A stretch of 64,000 nucleotides of DNA, taken from positions 105,592-169,591 of the forward strand of contig CAVSRU010000010.1 in the NCBI GenBank assembly GCA_963730535.1, given 5' to 3'. Below, in pieces: positions 26,492 through 37,147 of this stretch; position 1 is the first letter of the stretch; each line of letters begins with the position of its first letter. A model generated the notes under the pieces. The model did not search any database. It was not told the origin of the DNA and saw only the letters and a program-made list of their open reading frames with translations. The stretch is from DASSUW01 sp963730535 (GTDB taxonomy: Bacteria; Actinomycetota; Thermoleophilia; Solirubrobacterales; Solirubrobacteraceae). A program made the position numbers and the translations under genes.

Positions 26492-26530
26492 TCCGGGGTG
26501 GCGGGGCTCCTCCCACTCCGCCACCCCGGA
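26492..26530 (+). other. Perfect 13-bp hairpin in the mraZ leader
   Basis: TCCGGGGTGGCGG (26492-26504) pairs perfectly with CCGCCACCCCGGA (26518-26530) around a 13-base loop. It lies between the promoter and the mraZ start. No T-run follows, so a simple terminator is not supported; attenuation or a protein-binding leader is possible. Confidence 0.65.
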
Positions 26531-26566
26531 TCGACTGACCTTCGCCCCTTTGTCGGAACATGAGCC

Positions 26567-27004
26567 TTGGCCTTCCACGGCACCTTCGAACACTCGCTCG
26601 ACGCCAAGAACCGGCTGACGGTCCCGGCGCGGTTCCGCGCCGCCCTGGCTGGTGGCGTCTTTCTGGTGCGGGGCGTGGACCCCTGCATCTCGCTCTATCC
26701 CGAGGAGACCTACACCTCGATCACCCAGAGCGCGCTGAGCGCCCTGAACCCGTTCTCACCCCAGGCCCGCGAGCTCAAGCGGATGCTGTACGGCAACGCG
26801 ACCAGCTCGGAGCTCGATTCGGCCGGGCGCGTGATGCTGGGCGCCAAGGAGGTCGAGCACGCGAACATCGCCTCCCGCGAGGTCGTCGTCATGGGCGCCG
26901 GCGAGTGCCTCGAGCTCTGGGACCGCTCGGCTTGGGAGGCCTACTACCGCGACCTGTCCCAGCGGGCGCCTGACCTCACCGTGTCACTTGGCCATCCTGC
27001 TTGA
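26567..27004 (+). CDS. mraZ: Transcriptional regulator MraZ
   Basis: The protein has 145 residues with two SpoVT/AbrB-like halves (GTFEHSLDAKNRLTVPARFR and NATSSELDSAGRVMLGAKE), a hallmark of MraZ. It binds TGGG repeats upstream of its own gene to control the dcw operon. The start is a TTG: the only upstream ATG (26560) is out of frame, and translation from TTG gives the canonical MAFHGTFEHSLD. No good ribosome-binding site is visible. rsmH begins 1 base after its stop. Confidence 0.94.
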   Translation: MAFHGTFEHSLDAKNRLTVPARFRAALAGGVFLVRGVDPCISLYPEETYTSITQSALSALNPFSPQARELKRMLYGNATSSELDSAGRVMLGAKEVEHANIASREVVVMGAGECLELWDRSAWEAYYRDLSQRAPDLTVSLGHPA

Positions 27005-27005
27005 C

Positions 27006-27951
27006 ATGCCACGCACCCACGTCCCGGTCCTGGCGGGCGAGCTCATCGAAGCGCTCGACCCTCAGCCCGGGCAGGTCGCGATCGACTGCACGCTTGGCGC
27101 CGGCGGCCATGCGCGGCTGGTCGCGGGCCGGCTCGGGCCCGCCGGCACGCTGATCGCGATCGACCGCGACCCGCTCGCCGAGAAGGCCTTCGCCGAGCTG
27201 GCCGCCGAGGTGCCCTGCGCCACCCGCTTCATCCGCGCCGACTTCGAGCACGGCCTCCGCGGCCTCGCCGAGGAGGGGACCCAGGCCGACCTCGTCTACC
27301 TCGACCTCGGCATGTCCTCGATGCAGGTCGACACGCGCGAGCGCGGGTTCTCCTACGCGTACGACGCCCCGCTCGACATGCGGATGGATCCCAGCCAGCC
27401 GCTGACCGCCGCCGAGCTGGTCAACACCTGGGACCGGCGCCGGCTCGCCCGCGCGCTGCGCGAGTACGGAGAGGAGCGCTACGCGGACCGGATCGCCGCC
27501 CAGATCGAGCGCCGCCGGGCGCGTGGGCCGCTGACCACCACCTTCGAGCTGGTCGACGCGATCACCGCCGCCATCCCGGCGCCGGCGCGGTTCGCGGGCG
27601 GGCACCCGGCCAAGCGCACCTTCCAGGCGATCCGCATCGCCGTCAACGAGGAGCTCGCGCAGCTCGACGCCGCGCTGCCGCTCGCCTGGGACGTGCTGCG
27701 CGTCGGCGGCCGCCTGGCCGCGATCTCGTTCCACTCGCTCGAGGACCGGCGCGTCAAGCGCTTCCTCGCCGGCAAGGCGCGCGGGTGCATCTGCCCGCCC
27801 GACCTGCCCGTGTGCGCGTGCGGTCGCACGCCCGGAGGCCGAGCCGGTCTTCCGCCGCTCCGTCGTACCCACGGCCGGCGAGATCGCCGACAACCCGCGT
27901 TCGAAGTCGGCGCGCCTGCGCGCCGCCCGCAAGCTCAGGGAGGAGCCGTAG
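27006..27951 (+). CDS. rsmH: 16S rRNA (cytosine-1402-N4)-methyltransferase, one frameshift near 27831
   Basis: RsmH (MraW) methylates C1402 of 16S rRNA with S-adenosylmethionine. HVPVLAGELIEAL, DCTLGAGGHARLV (SAM loop), LVYLDLGMSSMQVD, GFSYAYDAPLDMRMD and AISFHSLEDRRVKRF are all present. Near 27831 one extra C moves the last 40 codons out of frame. In the shifted frame the family's usual C-terminus appears (RSVVPTAGEIADNPRSKSAR...KLREEP, stop 27949-27951). Corrected, the protein has 314 residues. ATG 27006 is preferred over TTG 26988. Its stop overlaps the GTG of ftsL. Confidence 0.92.
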
Positions 27952-28643
27952 TGCCGACCCAGACCGCCCGCACCCGCCACGCCGCCCGTGCGCGGCCGGC
28001 GCAGCGTCCGGCGCCCCGCCACGTCCGGCGCGTCTCCGGCCCGCTGCGGCCCGCTCCCGCCGGCGCACCCGCGAGCGTCCGCCGCGGCACGACCGGCGTC
28101 TTCGAGCGCATCCGTGCGCTGCCCGAGCACCGCGTCGTCGACGGCCTCCTGCGGGGGCGCGTGTGGATCTGGCTCGTGGGCCTGCTGCTGGGCGGGATCG
28201 TCGCCATGCAGGTGTCCATGCTCAAGCTCAACACCGGCATCTCACGCGCGGTCACGACGATGGGCACGCTGGAGCGCCAGAACGCGAACCTCGAAGCCGA
28301 CATCGCGCGGCTGTCCGCCAGCGACCGGGTCCGCGACGCCGCGCTGGCCGAGGGCATGGTCGCGCCGCCCGCCGGCTCGATGGAGTTCCTGAAGGCGCGC
28401 CCGGAGCGCGATCCGGTGCAGGCCGCGCGGCGGATGCAGCCGCCGAGCGACGACGCCGCCGCCGTGATGGCCAACGGCGGGCTCGAGCCCGGCGTGCTCG
28501 CGGCCGCCGATCCGGTCGCGGCCATCGCCGCCCCCGTCGAGCCGGCCGCTCCGGTGGCGGACCCGGCCGCAGCCCCCGTCACCGACCCGGCTGCCACACC
28601 ACCCGTCGCGGACCCGGCCGCGGCGACAGCCGTCCAGGAATAG
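27951..28643 (+). CDS. ftsL: Cell division protein FtsL-like
   Basis: The protein has 230 residues from GTG 27951, which overlaps the rsmH TAG. A basic, Pro/Ala-rich cytoplasmic tail (1-70) is followed by one membrane segment (about 71-90) and a short coiled coil (ISRAVTTMGTLERQNANLEADIARL). A long Pro/Ala/Asp-rich outer tail (about 180-230) follows. FtsL/FtsB proteins scaffold FtsQ and activate FtsWI at the septum. Sequence similarity in this family is always weak, so identification relies on topology and its place between rsmH and ftsI. Confidence 0.8.
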   Translation: MPTQTARTRHAARARPAQRPAPRHVRRVSGPLRPAPAGAPASVRRGTTGVFERIRALPEHRVVDGLLRGRVWIWLVGLLLGGIVAMQVSMLKLNTGISRAVTTMGTLERQNANLEADIARLSASDRVRDAALAEGMVAPPAGSMEFLKARPERDPVQAARRMQPPSDDAAAVMANGGLEPGVLAAADPVAAIAAPVEPAAPVADPAAAPVTDPAATPPVADPAAATAVQE

Positions 28644-28648
28644 GGCCG

Positions 28649-30307
28649 ATGCGGCTCATCGAGCGCCGCATCGGCTTCCTGTTCGCCGTCTTCCTGACCC
28701 TGCTCATCCTCGGCGCGGGGAAGGCCGCCTGGCTCGGCGTCGTCAAGGCGGGGACGCTCAAGCAGGCGGCCGCCGTGCAGCAGGAGTCTCAGGTCGTCGT
28801 GCCCGCTCGCCGGGGCACGATCTTCGACCGGGAGGGCACCGAGCTGGCGGTCTCCCAGCCGGCGGTGACGATCGCCGCCACCCCGTACATCGTCGAGGAC
28901 GCGCCGGGCGTCGCCGCGAAGCTCGCCGACGCCCTCGACCGCCCGGAGGACGAGCTCCTGCGCCAGCTCGCGCGCCGCGACACCGGCTTCGTGTACCTCG
29001 CGCGCGAGGTCGAGCCCGACACCGCTCGGGAGGTGCAGCGGATGGACATCGCCGGCCTCGAGTTCATCCCCGAGTTCGACCGCCTCTACCCGCGCGAGTG
29101 GAGCGCTTCGCAGCTGCTGGGGGTCACCGGCACCGAGGGCCACGGGCTGGCGGGGCTCGAGTACTCGCTCGACGAGCACCTGCGCGGCCAGGATGGCGAG
29201 CGCCGGCTCAAGAAGGACGCGCTCGGCGAGCCGATCCAGCTGCGCGAGAGCAAGCCGACCGTGCGGGGGACGGACGTGCGGCTCACGCTCGACGCGAACC
29301 TCCAGGACCGCGCCGAGGAGGTGCTGGCCGAGGTCGGCGAGGCGTGGAAGCCCAAGGGCGCGACCGCGATCGTCATGGACCCGCGCGACGGCGCCCTGCT
29401 TGCGCTCGCCAACTGGCCGCGGGTGAACGCCAACGCGCTCGGCGACGCCCCGGACTACGCGCGGCAGAACCGGGCGATCGAGGTCAACTACGAGCCGGGC
29501 TCGACCTTCAAGGCGTTCACCGTCGCCGGCGCGCTCGAAGACGACAAGGTGATGCCCGACACGGTCTTCAACGTGCCGCCGACGATCACCGTGGCGGACC
29601 GCGAGATCGGCGAGTCGCACCCCGCCGGCTACCGCACGCTGACCACGCGCCAGATCCTCGAGCAGTCGTCGAACGTCGGCTCGATCATGATCGGCCAGCG
29701 GCTCGGCGCCGAGCGCTTCGACCGCTGGGTGCGCCGCTTCGGCTTCGGCAGCCCGACCGGGATCGACCTGCCGGGGGAGGAGCGCGGCATCCCGCTCGCG
29801 CTCGAGAACTACTCGGGCTCGTCGATGGGCAACCTGCCGATCGGCCAGGGCATGGCCGTCACGCTCATGCAGATGGCCACGGGCTACGCCGCGATCGCCA
29901 ACGGGGGCGTGCTGCGGGCGCCGCACGTCGTCGAGCGCGTGGGCGCGCGGGAGGCGCGCAAGCCGGAGGGCCGCCGCGTGATCTCCGAGGCGACGGCCGC
30001 CGCGGTGCGCCGCATGCTCGAGGGCGTGCTCGGGCCGGGCGGCACGGCGTCGGGCGCCGGCATCGACGGCTACGTGATGGCCGGCAAGACCGGCACCGCC
30101 GAGAAGCCCGACGAGTTCGGCGGCTACTCGAAGACCAAGTTCGTCTCCTCGTTCGTCGGCTTCGCACCCGCCAAACGGCCGAAGCTGCTCGTCGCGGTGA
30201 TGGTGGACGAGCCGCAGGGGGACATCTACGGCGGCACGGTCGCCGCGCCGGCCTTCCGGGAGATCACGAGCTTCGCGCTGAACTACCTGCGGATTGCGCC
30301 GGAGTGA
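28649..30307 (+). CDS. ftsI: Class B penicillin-binding protein, septal transpeptidase
   Basis: The protein has 552 residues with one N-terminal membrane anchor (about 10-29), a dimerisation domain and a transpeptidase domain. Active-site motifs are S285-T-F-K (EPGSTFKAF), S340-S-N and K480-T-G-T. ARRGTIFDREGTELA is the usual opening of the outer domain. No PASTA repeats follow. It cross-links septal peptidoglycan, partnered by FtsW. It starts 5 bases after ftsL and is the last gene of the first dcw block; repeat copy B lies 16 bases beyond its stop. Confidence 0.93.
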   Translation: MRLIERRIGFLFAVFLTLLILGAGKAAWLGVVKAGTLKQAAAVQQESQVVVPARRGTIFDREGTELAVSQPAVTIAATPYIVEDAPGVAAKLADALDRPEDELLRQLARRDTGFVYLAREVEPDTAREVQRMDIAGLEFIPEFDRLYPREWSASQLLGVTGTEGHGLAGLEYSLDEHLRGQDGERRLKKDALGEPIQLRESKPTVRGTDVRLTLDANLQDRAEEVLAEVGEAWKPKGATAIVMDPRDGALLALANWPRVNANALGDAPDYARQNRAIEVNYEPGSTFKAFTVAGALEDDKVMPDTVFNVPPTITVADREIGESHPAGYRTLTTRQILEQSSNVGSIMIGQRLGAERFDRWVRRFGFGSPTGIDLPGEERGIPLALENYSGSSMGNLPIGQGMAVTLMQMATGYAAIANGGVLRAPHVVERVGAREARKPEGRRVISEATAAAVRRMLEGVLGPGGTASGAGIDGYVMAGKTGTAEKPDEFGGYSKTKFVSSFVGFAPAKRPKLLVAVMVDEPQGDIYGGTVAAPAFREITSFALNYLRIAPE

Positions 30308-30323
30308 GGGCGACGGCGTCAAA

Positions 30324-30458
30324 GTCAACTGCGGCATTGAGGGAGGTGCACGGCGAGCGTGCATAAGTCCCCATTCACGCTCCCGAAACCTCATGACTGG
30401 GGCGAAATGCACCCTCCCCGCGGCCATCCCCTCACTCTCCCTACCCAGCGCAGTTGAC
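30324..30458 (+). repeat. Dispersed palindromic-end intergenic repeat, copy B
   Basis: The copy begins GTCAACTGCGGCATTGAGG and ends CCTACCCAGCGCAGTTGAC, with the two ends complementary. Inside, positions 30359-30412 form a hairpin closed by GTGCAT/ATGCAC, with an inner stem GTCCCCA...TGACTGGGG. A second pairing GAGCGTG/CACGCTC is also possible. It lies exactly between ftsI and the TetR gene, where the dcw cluster is interrupted. There is no coding capacity. Confidence 0.75.
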
Positions 30459-30490
30459 GTTCGCGCACTGAACCATGATTCACTCCTAGG

Positions 30491-31102
30491 ATGCCGTACC
30501 GCCCGACCGAAAGAACGCGTGCCCGCCTCGCCCAAGCCCGCGAGCGGATCGTGGACGCCGCGCTCGACCAGCTGGCCGAGGGCGGCTACGCGTCGGCGTC
30601 CGTCGCGACCGTCGCGCGCCGGTCCCAGGTCGCCACCGGGACCGTCTACCGCCACTTCCCCTCGAAGCAGGACCTGTTCGCCGAGGTGTTCCGGCGGGCG
30701 GCGCAGCGGGAGGTCGACGCCCTGCGTGACGCCACCGGCCGCGGCGACTCCGCGGCGACGCGCCTGGCCGCCTGGGTCGAGGCGTTCGTGCGCCGCGCGC
30801 TCGCCGAGCCGGTCCGGGCGTATGCGCTGATCGCGGAGCCGGTCGACCCGGCGATCGAGGCGGAGCGGCTGACGTTCCGGCGCGCCTACGCCGACCTCTT
30901 CGCCGGCGCCGTCCGCGACGGCGTCGACAGCGAGGAGCTGCCGCCGCTCGACGCCGACCTCATCGCGGCCGCGATCGTCGGCGCGCTGGCCGAGGCGCTC
31001 GTCGGCCCGCTCCAGCGCCGGGAGGCGGGCGCCGACGCGCTCGTCGAGCATCTCCAGACCTTCGTCCTGCGCTCGGTAGGAGTCAGCCATGCTCACGCAT
31101 GA
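30491..31102 (+). CDS. TetR family transcriptional regulator
   Basis: The protein has 203 residues. The N-terminal HTH reads RIVDAALDQLAEGGYASASVATVARRSQVATGTVYRHFPSKQDLF; the C-terminal ligand domain is typical in length. It overlaps the acyl-CoA dehydrogenase gene by 14 bases, so it probably regulates that gene together with itself. The ligand is unknown; an acyl-CoA is plausible from the partner. Confidence 0.9.
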   Translation: MPYRPTERTRARLAQARERIVDAALDQLAEGGYASASVATVARRSQVATGTVYRHFPSKQDLFAEVFRRAAQREVDALRDATGRGDSAATRLAAWVEAFVRRALAEPVRAYALIAEPVDPAIEAERLTFRRAYADLFAGAVRDGVDSEELPPLDADLIAAAIVGALAEALVGPLQRREAGADALVEHLQTFVLRSVGVSHAHA

Positions 31103-32648
31103 GGTCGACAACCAGTCCGTCCCGTTCGAGGACGTCAACCTGTTCGACACCGACGTCGCGCTCCAGGAGGCGCTCGAGCGCGAGGGCGCGGGCTGGGCGA
31201 TCGACCGCGCGCGGGACGCCGGCGCGGTCGCCGGCTCGGCCGAGGCCCAGGCCCACGGGCGGCGCGCCGAGCGCAACGAGCCGCGGCTGCTGACGCACGA
31301 CCGCTTCGGCCACCGGCTCGACGAGGTGGAGCTCGACCCGAGCTGGCACTGGCTGCTGCGCGGCGCCGTCGAGCGCGAGATCCACGCGCTGCCGTGGCGC
31401 GACCCGCGCCCGGGCGCGCACGTGGCGCGCGCCGCCCTCGAGCTGCTGTGGACGCACGCCAACGCCGGCGTCATGTGCCCGGTCTCGATGACGTACTCGG
31501 CCGTCCCGGCGATCCGGGTCGATCCGGCGCTGGCCGCCGAGTGGGAGCCGCGCCTGACGCTGCCCGACTACGACCGCGGCGCGCTCTGCGGGATGGCCAT
31601 GACCGAGAAGCAGGGCGGCTCGGACGTGCGCGCCAACACCACGCGCGCCGACCCGGTCGGCGACGGCTACTACGAGCTCACGGGCCACAAGTGGTTCTGC
31701 TCGTATCCCCCGTGCGAGGTCTTCCTCGTGCTCGCCCAGGCGCCCGCGGGGCTCTCCTGCTTCCTGCTCGAGCGCGGCCCGGGGATGGAGTTCCAGCGCC
31801 TCAAGGACAAGCTGGGGACCCGCTCGCTTCCCTCCAGCGAGGTCGAGTTCCGCGCCGCGCCCGCGCGGTTGCTTGGGGAGGAGGGCCGCGGGGTGGCGAC
31901 GATCATCGAGATGGTCACCCACACGCGGCTCGACTGCGTGATCGGCAGCGCGGCCGGCATGCGTCGCGGCGTGGCCGAGGCGGTCCACCACGCCCGCCAC
32001 CGCAGCGCCTTCGGCCGCCGCCTCGCCGAGCAGCCCGCGATGGTCAACGTGCTCGCCGATCTCGCGATCGAGTCGGAGGCGGCCACGGCGACTGCGCTGC
32101 GCCTGGCCCGTGCGTACGACGAGGGCGACACGGCGCTCAGGAGGTTCGCCACCGCGGTGCTCAAGTACTGGATCTGCAAGCGAGCCACGCCCCACGCGGC
32201 CGAGGCGCTCGAGTGCCTGGGCGGCAACGGATACGTGGAGGAGTCGCCGATGCCGCGGCTCCTGCGGGATGCCCCCCTGAACGGCATCTGGGAGGGATCG
32301 GGGAACGTGATGGCGCTCGACGTCCTGCGGGCCACCACGCGGGAGCCGGAGGGCCTGCCGGCGTTCCTCGCCGAGTGCGAGCTCGCCCGCGGCGCTGACG
32401 TCCGGCTCGACGCCCACCTCGATGCCCTCAAGGCGCCGGACGCCGAGTGGACCGCCCGCCGGACCGTCGAGGATCTCGCGCTCGCGTTCCAGGCGTCGCT
32501 GCTCGTCCGTCACGCCCCGCCCGCCGTCGCCGACGCGTTCTGCGCGGGCCGCCTCGGCGACGCGCGCGGCCGCGCCTTCGGAACGCTGCCCGCCGGCGTC
32601 GACGGCGACGCGATCGTCGAGCGCGCCCTCAGTGAAGCGGGCAGATGA
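31089..32648 (+). CDS. AidB-like acyl-CoA dehydrogenase family protein
   Basis: The protein has 519 residues. The N-terminal region (NQSVPFEDVNLFDTDVALQEAL) is specific to the AidB subgroup. The FAD-binding core follows (GMAMTEKQGGSDVRANTT, GHKWFCS), then the C-terminal helical domain (AFGRRLAEQPAMVNVLADLAIE, ALECLGGNGYVEESPMPRLLRDAPLNGIWEGSGNV). AidB binds DNA and is linked to alkylation defence in E. coli; the enzymatic substrate is uncertain. It is coupled to a TetR gene. Its last 20 bases overlap an MFS remnant on the other strand. Confidence 0.88.
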   Translation: MLTHEVDNQSVPFEDVNLFDTDVALQEALEREGAGWAIDRARDAGAVAGSAEAQAHGRRAERNEPRLLTHDRFGHRLDEVELDPSWHWLLRGAVEREIHALPWRDPRPGAHVARAALELLWTHANAGVMCPVSMTYSAVPAIRVDPALAAEWEPRLTLPDYDRGALCGMAMTEKQGGSDVRANTTRADPVGDGYYELTGHKWFCSYPPCEVFLVLAQAPAGLSCFLLERGPGMEFQRLKDKLGTRSLPSSEVEFRAAPARLLGEEGRGVATIIEMVTHTRLDCVIGSAAGMRRGVAEAVHHARHRSAFGRRLAEQPAMVNVLADLAIESEAATATALRLARAYDEGDTALRRFATAVLKYWICKRATPHAAEALECLGGNGYVEESPMPRLLRDAPLNGIWEGSGNVMALDVLRATTREPEGLPAFLAECELARGADVRLDAHLDALKAPDAEWTARRTVEDLALAFQASLLVRHAPPAVADAFCAGRLGDARGRAFGTLPAGVDGDAIVERALSEAGR

Positions 32649-32919
32649 GGCGCGGCACCTCGCCCGACTCGCCCGCCTGGCCGGCCTGCCAGTAGACGCC
32701 GCCGAACGCGACCAGCGTGATCGCCAGGCCGACCGCCAGGTCGCGACACAGCAGGTTCTGGACGGCGATCGCGATGGCGAACGTCTCGCGATCCCAGTCG
32801 CGCAGGTCCGACAGCGGCTCGGTGAAGAGGCCGAAGCTCGTCCGGGCGCCGAACGTGATCAGCGCGATCAGGCAGCCCGCCACGATCACGATGCTGCGCC
32901 CGCGCCACCACGGGGTCAC
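32629..32919 (-). pseudogene. Truncated MFS transporter remnant
   Basis: A GTG at 32919 opens a 96-residue frame whose first 55 residues look like the start of a major-facilitator transporter: basic start, IVIVAGCLIALITFGARTSFGLF, then WDRETFAIAIAVQNLL. In intact relatives WGLGQP and ten more helices would follow. Here the frame runs into one more hydrophobic stretch and a short tail. No other frame restores the family sequence, so this looks like a real deletion or fusion rather than a single-base error. It could alternatively be a small two-helix membrane protein. Confidence 0.5.
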
Positions 32920-32954
32920 CCGCCGGAACTTATCGGGGCGACCGAAGCCGCTCG

Positions 32955-32960
32955 TAGACT
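32955..32960 (+). promoter_or_regulatory. Possible -10 box of the murE operon
   Basis: TAGACT lies 7 bases before the murE GTG with no Shine-Dalgarno sequence, consistent with a leaderless start of the second dcw block. Confidence 0.4.
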
Positions 32961-32967
32961 GCCCGCG

Positions 32968-34379
<1,412 letters not shown>

Positions 34380-34383
<4 letters not shown>

Positions 34384-35708
34384 GGGACTGGGACGCGGAG
34401 CGGGTCGCCGCGGCGGCCGGTGCTTGGGTGGTGGCGGGCGCGGCCGCCGGGCCGGCGCGGGCGGTGATCGACTCGCGGGCGGTGGAGCCGGGCGACCTGT
34501 TCGTGGGGCTGCCGGGATCGCAGGTCGACGGCGGCCGGTTCGCGGCGGGCGCGCTGGACGCCGGCGCGTGGGGCGTGCTCGTCGCGCCGACGTGGGCCGG
34601 CGAGCTGACGGGCGGGGCGGTCCTGGCGGCGGACGATCCGCTGCACGCCCTCGGCCTGCTGGCCCGCGCGTGGCGGCGGGAGCTGGGGAGCAAGGTGATC
34701 GCCGTCACCGGCTCGGTCGGCAAGACGTCGACCAAGGACCTGATCGCGGCGGTGCTCTCCGGGCAGCGCTCGGTGGTCGCCTCGCGCGCGAACTTCAACA
34801 CCGAGATCGGGATGCCGCTCGAGATCCTGGGCGCGCCGGTGGGCACCGAGGTGCTCGTCCTCGAGGCGGCCATGCGCGGCTTCGGCCAGATCGGCGAGCT
34901 CGCCGAGATCTGCGAGCCCGACGTGGGGGTCATCACGAACATCGGGCCGGTGCACCTCGAGCAGGTGGGGTCGCTCGAGGGCGTGGCGCGGGCCAAGGGG
35001 GAGCTGCTCGTCGGGATGCGCGACGGCGGCACGGCGGTCGTACCGGCCGGCGAGGCGCTGCTCGAGCCGTACCTGCGGCCGGGGTTGCACGTGCGGCGGT
35101 TCGGCGAGGGCGGCGACGTGGTGATCGACGGCGACGCGGTGGTGGCCGATGGCGAGCGGCTCGACGTCGAGCTCGCGTTCTCGGCGCGGCACCAGCGGAC
35201 CAACGCCCTGGCGGCGGTCGCGGCGGCGCTGGCGGTCGGCGTGCGTCCGTCGGGTCGCGTGGATGCGCCCACGGGCGCGCTGCGGGGCGAGCTGGTGCCG
35301 CTCCCGGACGGCGCCGTGGTCATCAACGACTGCTACAACGCCAGCCCGCTCTCGATGCGCGCCGCGCTCGACGAGCTGGCCGCGTACGACGCCGGCGACG
35401 GGCGGCGGCTGGCCGTGCTCGGCGACATGCTCGAGCTGGGAGCCGAGGAGGCCGCGCTCCATCGCGAGGTCGGCACGCTCGCCGGCGAGGCGGGCGTCGA
35501 GCTGCTGGTCACCGTCGGCCCGCGGGCGGCCGCGATGCTCGACACGTTCGACGGCGAGGGCTACGCGGTGGCCGACGCGGGCGAGGCGGCCGCGCTGACC
35601 GCCGACCTGATCGCCCCGGGGGATGTCGTGCTCGTCAAGGGCTCGCGCGGCGTCGGGCTCGAGGTCGTGGCGCCGGCGCTCGCCGTCGCGGAGGCGTCCC
35701 GTGGGTGA
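34380..35708 (+). CDS. murF: UDP-N-acetylmuramoyl-tripeptide--D-alanyl-D-alanine ligase
   Basis: The protein has 442 residues from GTG 34380. ATP loop VTGSVGKTSTKDL, FNTEIGMPLEIL, MRGFGQIGELAEICEPDVGVITNIGPVHLE and INDCYNASPLSMRAAL are diagnostic of MurF. It adds D-Ala-D-Ala to the UDP-MurNAc tripeptide in the cytoplasm. It overlaps murE by 4 bases and mraY by 8 bases. Confidence 0.95.
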
Positions 35709-36667
35709 GGTGCTGATCGCCGGGACGGCGTCGCTGCTGATCTGCGTCTTCCTCTCGCCCAAGTTCATCGAGTTCCTGCGCGAGCGCGAGTTCGGCCAGC
35801 AGATCCGCGAGGAGGGGCCGCAGGAGCACCACGCGAAGGCGGGCACGCCGACGATGGGCGGGATCATCATCTTCACGGCGATCGCGGTGCCGTTCCTGCT
35901 GCTGACGAACCGCGACGCCCGCTCGCTCGACCGTCTTCGGGGTGGCGATGGCGTGTGCGCTGCTCGGCTTCGCCGACGACTACACGAAGCTGGTGAAGCG
36001 GCGGTCGCTCGGGCTGCGGGGGCGGACGAAGCTGGTCGTCACGGTGCTGATCGCGATCGGGCTGTGGCTGGCCGCGTCGGAGGGCGCCGAGCTGGGGGAC
36101 ACGCTGAGCCTGCGGATCGTCGACGCGCAGATCGACCTCGGCTACCTGTACCCGGTGCTCATCTACTTCGTGGTGGCGGGCACGACGTCGGCGGTGAACC
36201 TGACCGACGGCCTGGACGGGCTGGCCGCCGGCTGCGTCTCGATCGTCCTGCTCGCCTACATCGCGATCACGTTCACGACGCGCGCGACGGATCTCGCCCT
36301 CGTCGCCGGCTGCCTGGTCGGCGCCTGCGTCGGGTTCCTGTGGTTCAACTCGTTCCCGGCGTCGATCTTCATGGGGGACACGGGCTCGCTCGGCCTCGGC
36401 GGGGCGATCGCGGCGATGGCGGTGATGACCAAGACCGAGGTCCTGCTGATCATCCTCGGCGGCATCTTCGTGATCGAGGCGCTGTCCGTCCTGATCCAGG
36501 TCTTCTCCTTCCAGGCGTTCCGCAAGCGGATCTTCCTGATGGCCCCGATCCACCATCACTTCGAGCTGCTGGCGTGGTCGGAGACGAAGATCATCCTGCG
36601 CTTCTGGATCGTCGCCGCGGTCTGCGCGGCGATCGGCTTCACGCTGTACCAGCAGTCGGTCGGCTGA
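35701..36667 (+). CDS. mraY: Phospho-N-acetylmuramoyl-pentapeptide transferase, one frameshift near 35929
   Basis: MraY transfers phospho-MurNAc-pentapeptide to undecaprenyl phosphate, making lipid I. GPQEHHAKAGTPTMGG, ALLGFADDYTKLVKRRSLGL, NLTDGLDGLAAG, NSFPASIFMGDTGSLGLGG and MAPIHHHFELLAWSE are all present. One extra base near 35929 moves the frame between RDARSL and VAMACALLG; correcting it gives 321 residues with TVFG at the join. As mraY should be essential and single-copy, a sequence error is the likely explanation. The start is GTG 35701, inside the end of murF. Confidence 0.93.
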
Positions 36668-36676
36668 CCGCGCGGC

Positions 36677-37147
36677 TCAGTGCCACTCGCCCAGGTGGGC
36701 GGCGGCGCGCTGTCTGAGCTCGGTGCGATCCACGCCGGCGTGCGCGAGGGTGCGCGGCACGGTGCCGGCCTCGGCCTGGAGGACGCCGAGCAGGATGTGC
36801 CCGGCGGCGATCCGGCGGTGCCGGCGGGCGGCGGCCGCCTTGACCGCGCGCTCGAGCGCGGTCTTCGCCGACGCGGCCATGCGCGGGTGACCCTCGATCC
36901 TTCGTCGTGGGAGGTCGATGTCACCGGCCGCGATCCCGACCGCCATCAGGCTCCGCTCCCGCTCGGCCTCGAGCGCGATGACGATCGTCTCGCGGTCAAG
37001 GCCGGCGGCCGCCAGCGCCGCCTCGTCGGCCCAGGTCAGTGCCAGCAGCAGGTGCTCGGCCTCGACGGTCGCGCTCCCGAGGTCCCGCGCCTCGCGCTCG
37101 GCGCACCGGACGACCCGGCGCGCGTCGCCGGTGAAGCGGTTGAACAT
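36677..37147 (-). CDS. Stand-alone Clp N-terminal domain protein
   Basis: The protein has 156 residues with two Clp-N repeats (FTGDARRVVRCAEREARDLG...VEAEHLLLALTW and KTALERAVKAAAARRHRRIAAGHILLGVLQ). There is no AAA+ ATPase domain. Such proteins may act as adaptors or substrate-binding partners for ClpC-type chaperones. Its ATG shares one base with the stop of the HTH gene (TGATG), so the two are co-translated. Confidence 0.85.
   Translation of the reverse strand: MFNRFTGDARRVVRCAEREARDLGSATVEAEHLLLALTWADEAALAAAGLDRETIVIALEAERERSLMAVGIAAGDIDLPRRRIEGHPRMAASAKTALERAVKAAAARRHRRIAAGHILLGVLQAEAGTVPRTLAHAGVDRTELRQRAAAHLGEWH

Noticed and set aside
30454..30479. TTGACG at the end of repeat copy B as a -35 for the TetR gene
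   Set aside because: The spacing to the nearest -10-like CATGAT is 14 bases, and the same short spacing occurs in copy D. Copy C has no -10 at all. Promoter delivery by the repeat is not supported.
30487..30492. TAGGAT as -10 box of the TetR gene
   Set aside because: It overlaps the start codon itself, so transcription from it would begin inside the coding region.
27935..31474. Very long minus-strand open frame (over 1100 codons) across ftsI, TetR and aidB
   Set aside because: It is a shadow of high-GC coding sequence on the plus strand. It runs through two intergenic regions, has no family motifs, and is rich in Arg, Ala and Gly. Similar frames at 43451-45700 and 53925-56372 were dropped for the same reason.
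32422..32967. Long N-terminal extension of murE reaching into aidB
   Set aside because: The extension has no MurE similarity, overlaps aidB coding sequence in another frame, and GTG 32968 gives the normal MurE N-terminus.
35701..36667. mraY as a true pseudogene
   Set aside because: All conserved motifs flank a single extra base. The enzyme should be essential, and the same type of extra base occurs in rsmH, tadA and the nuclease gene.
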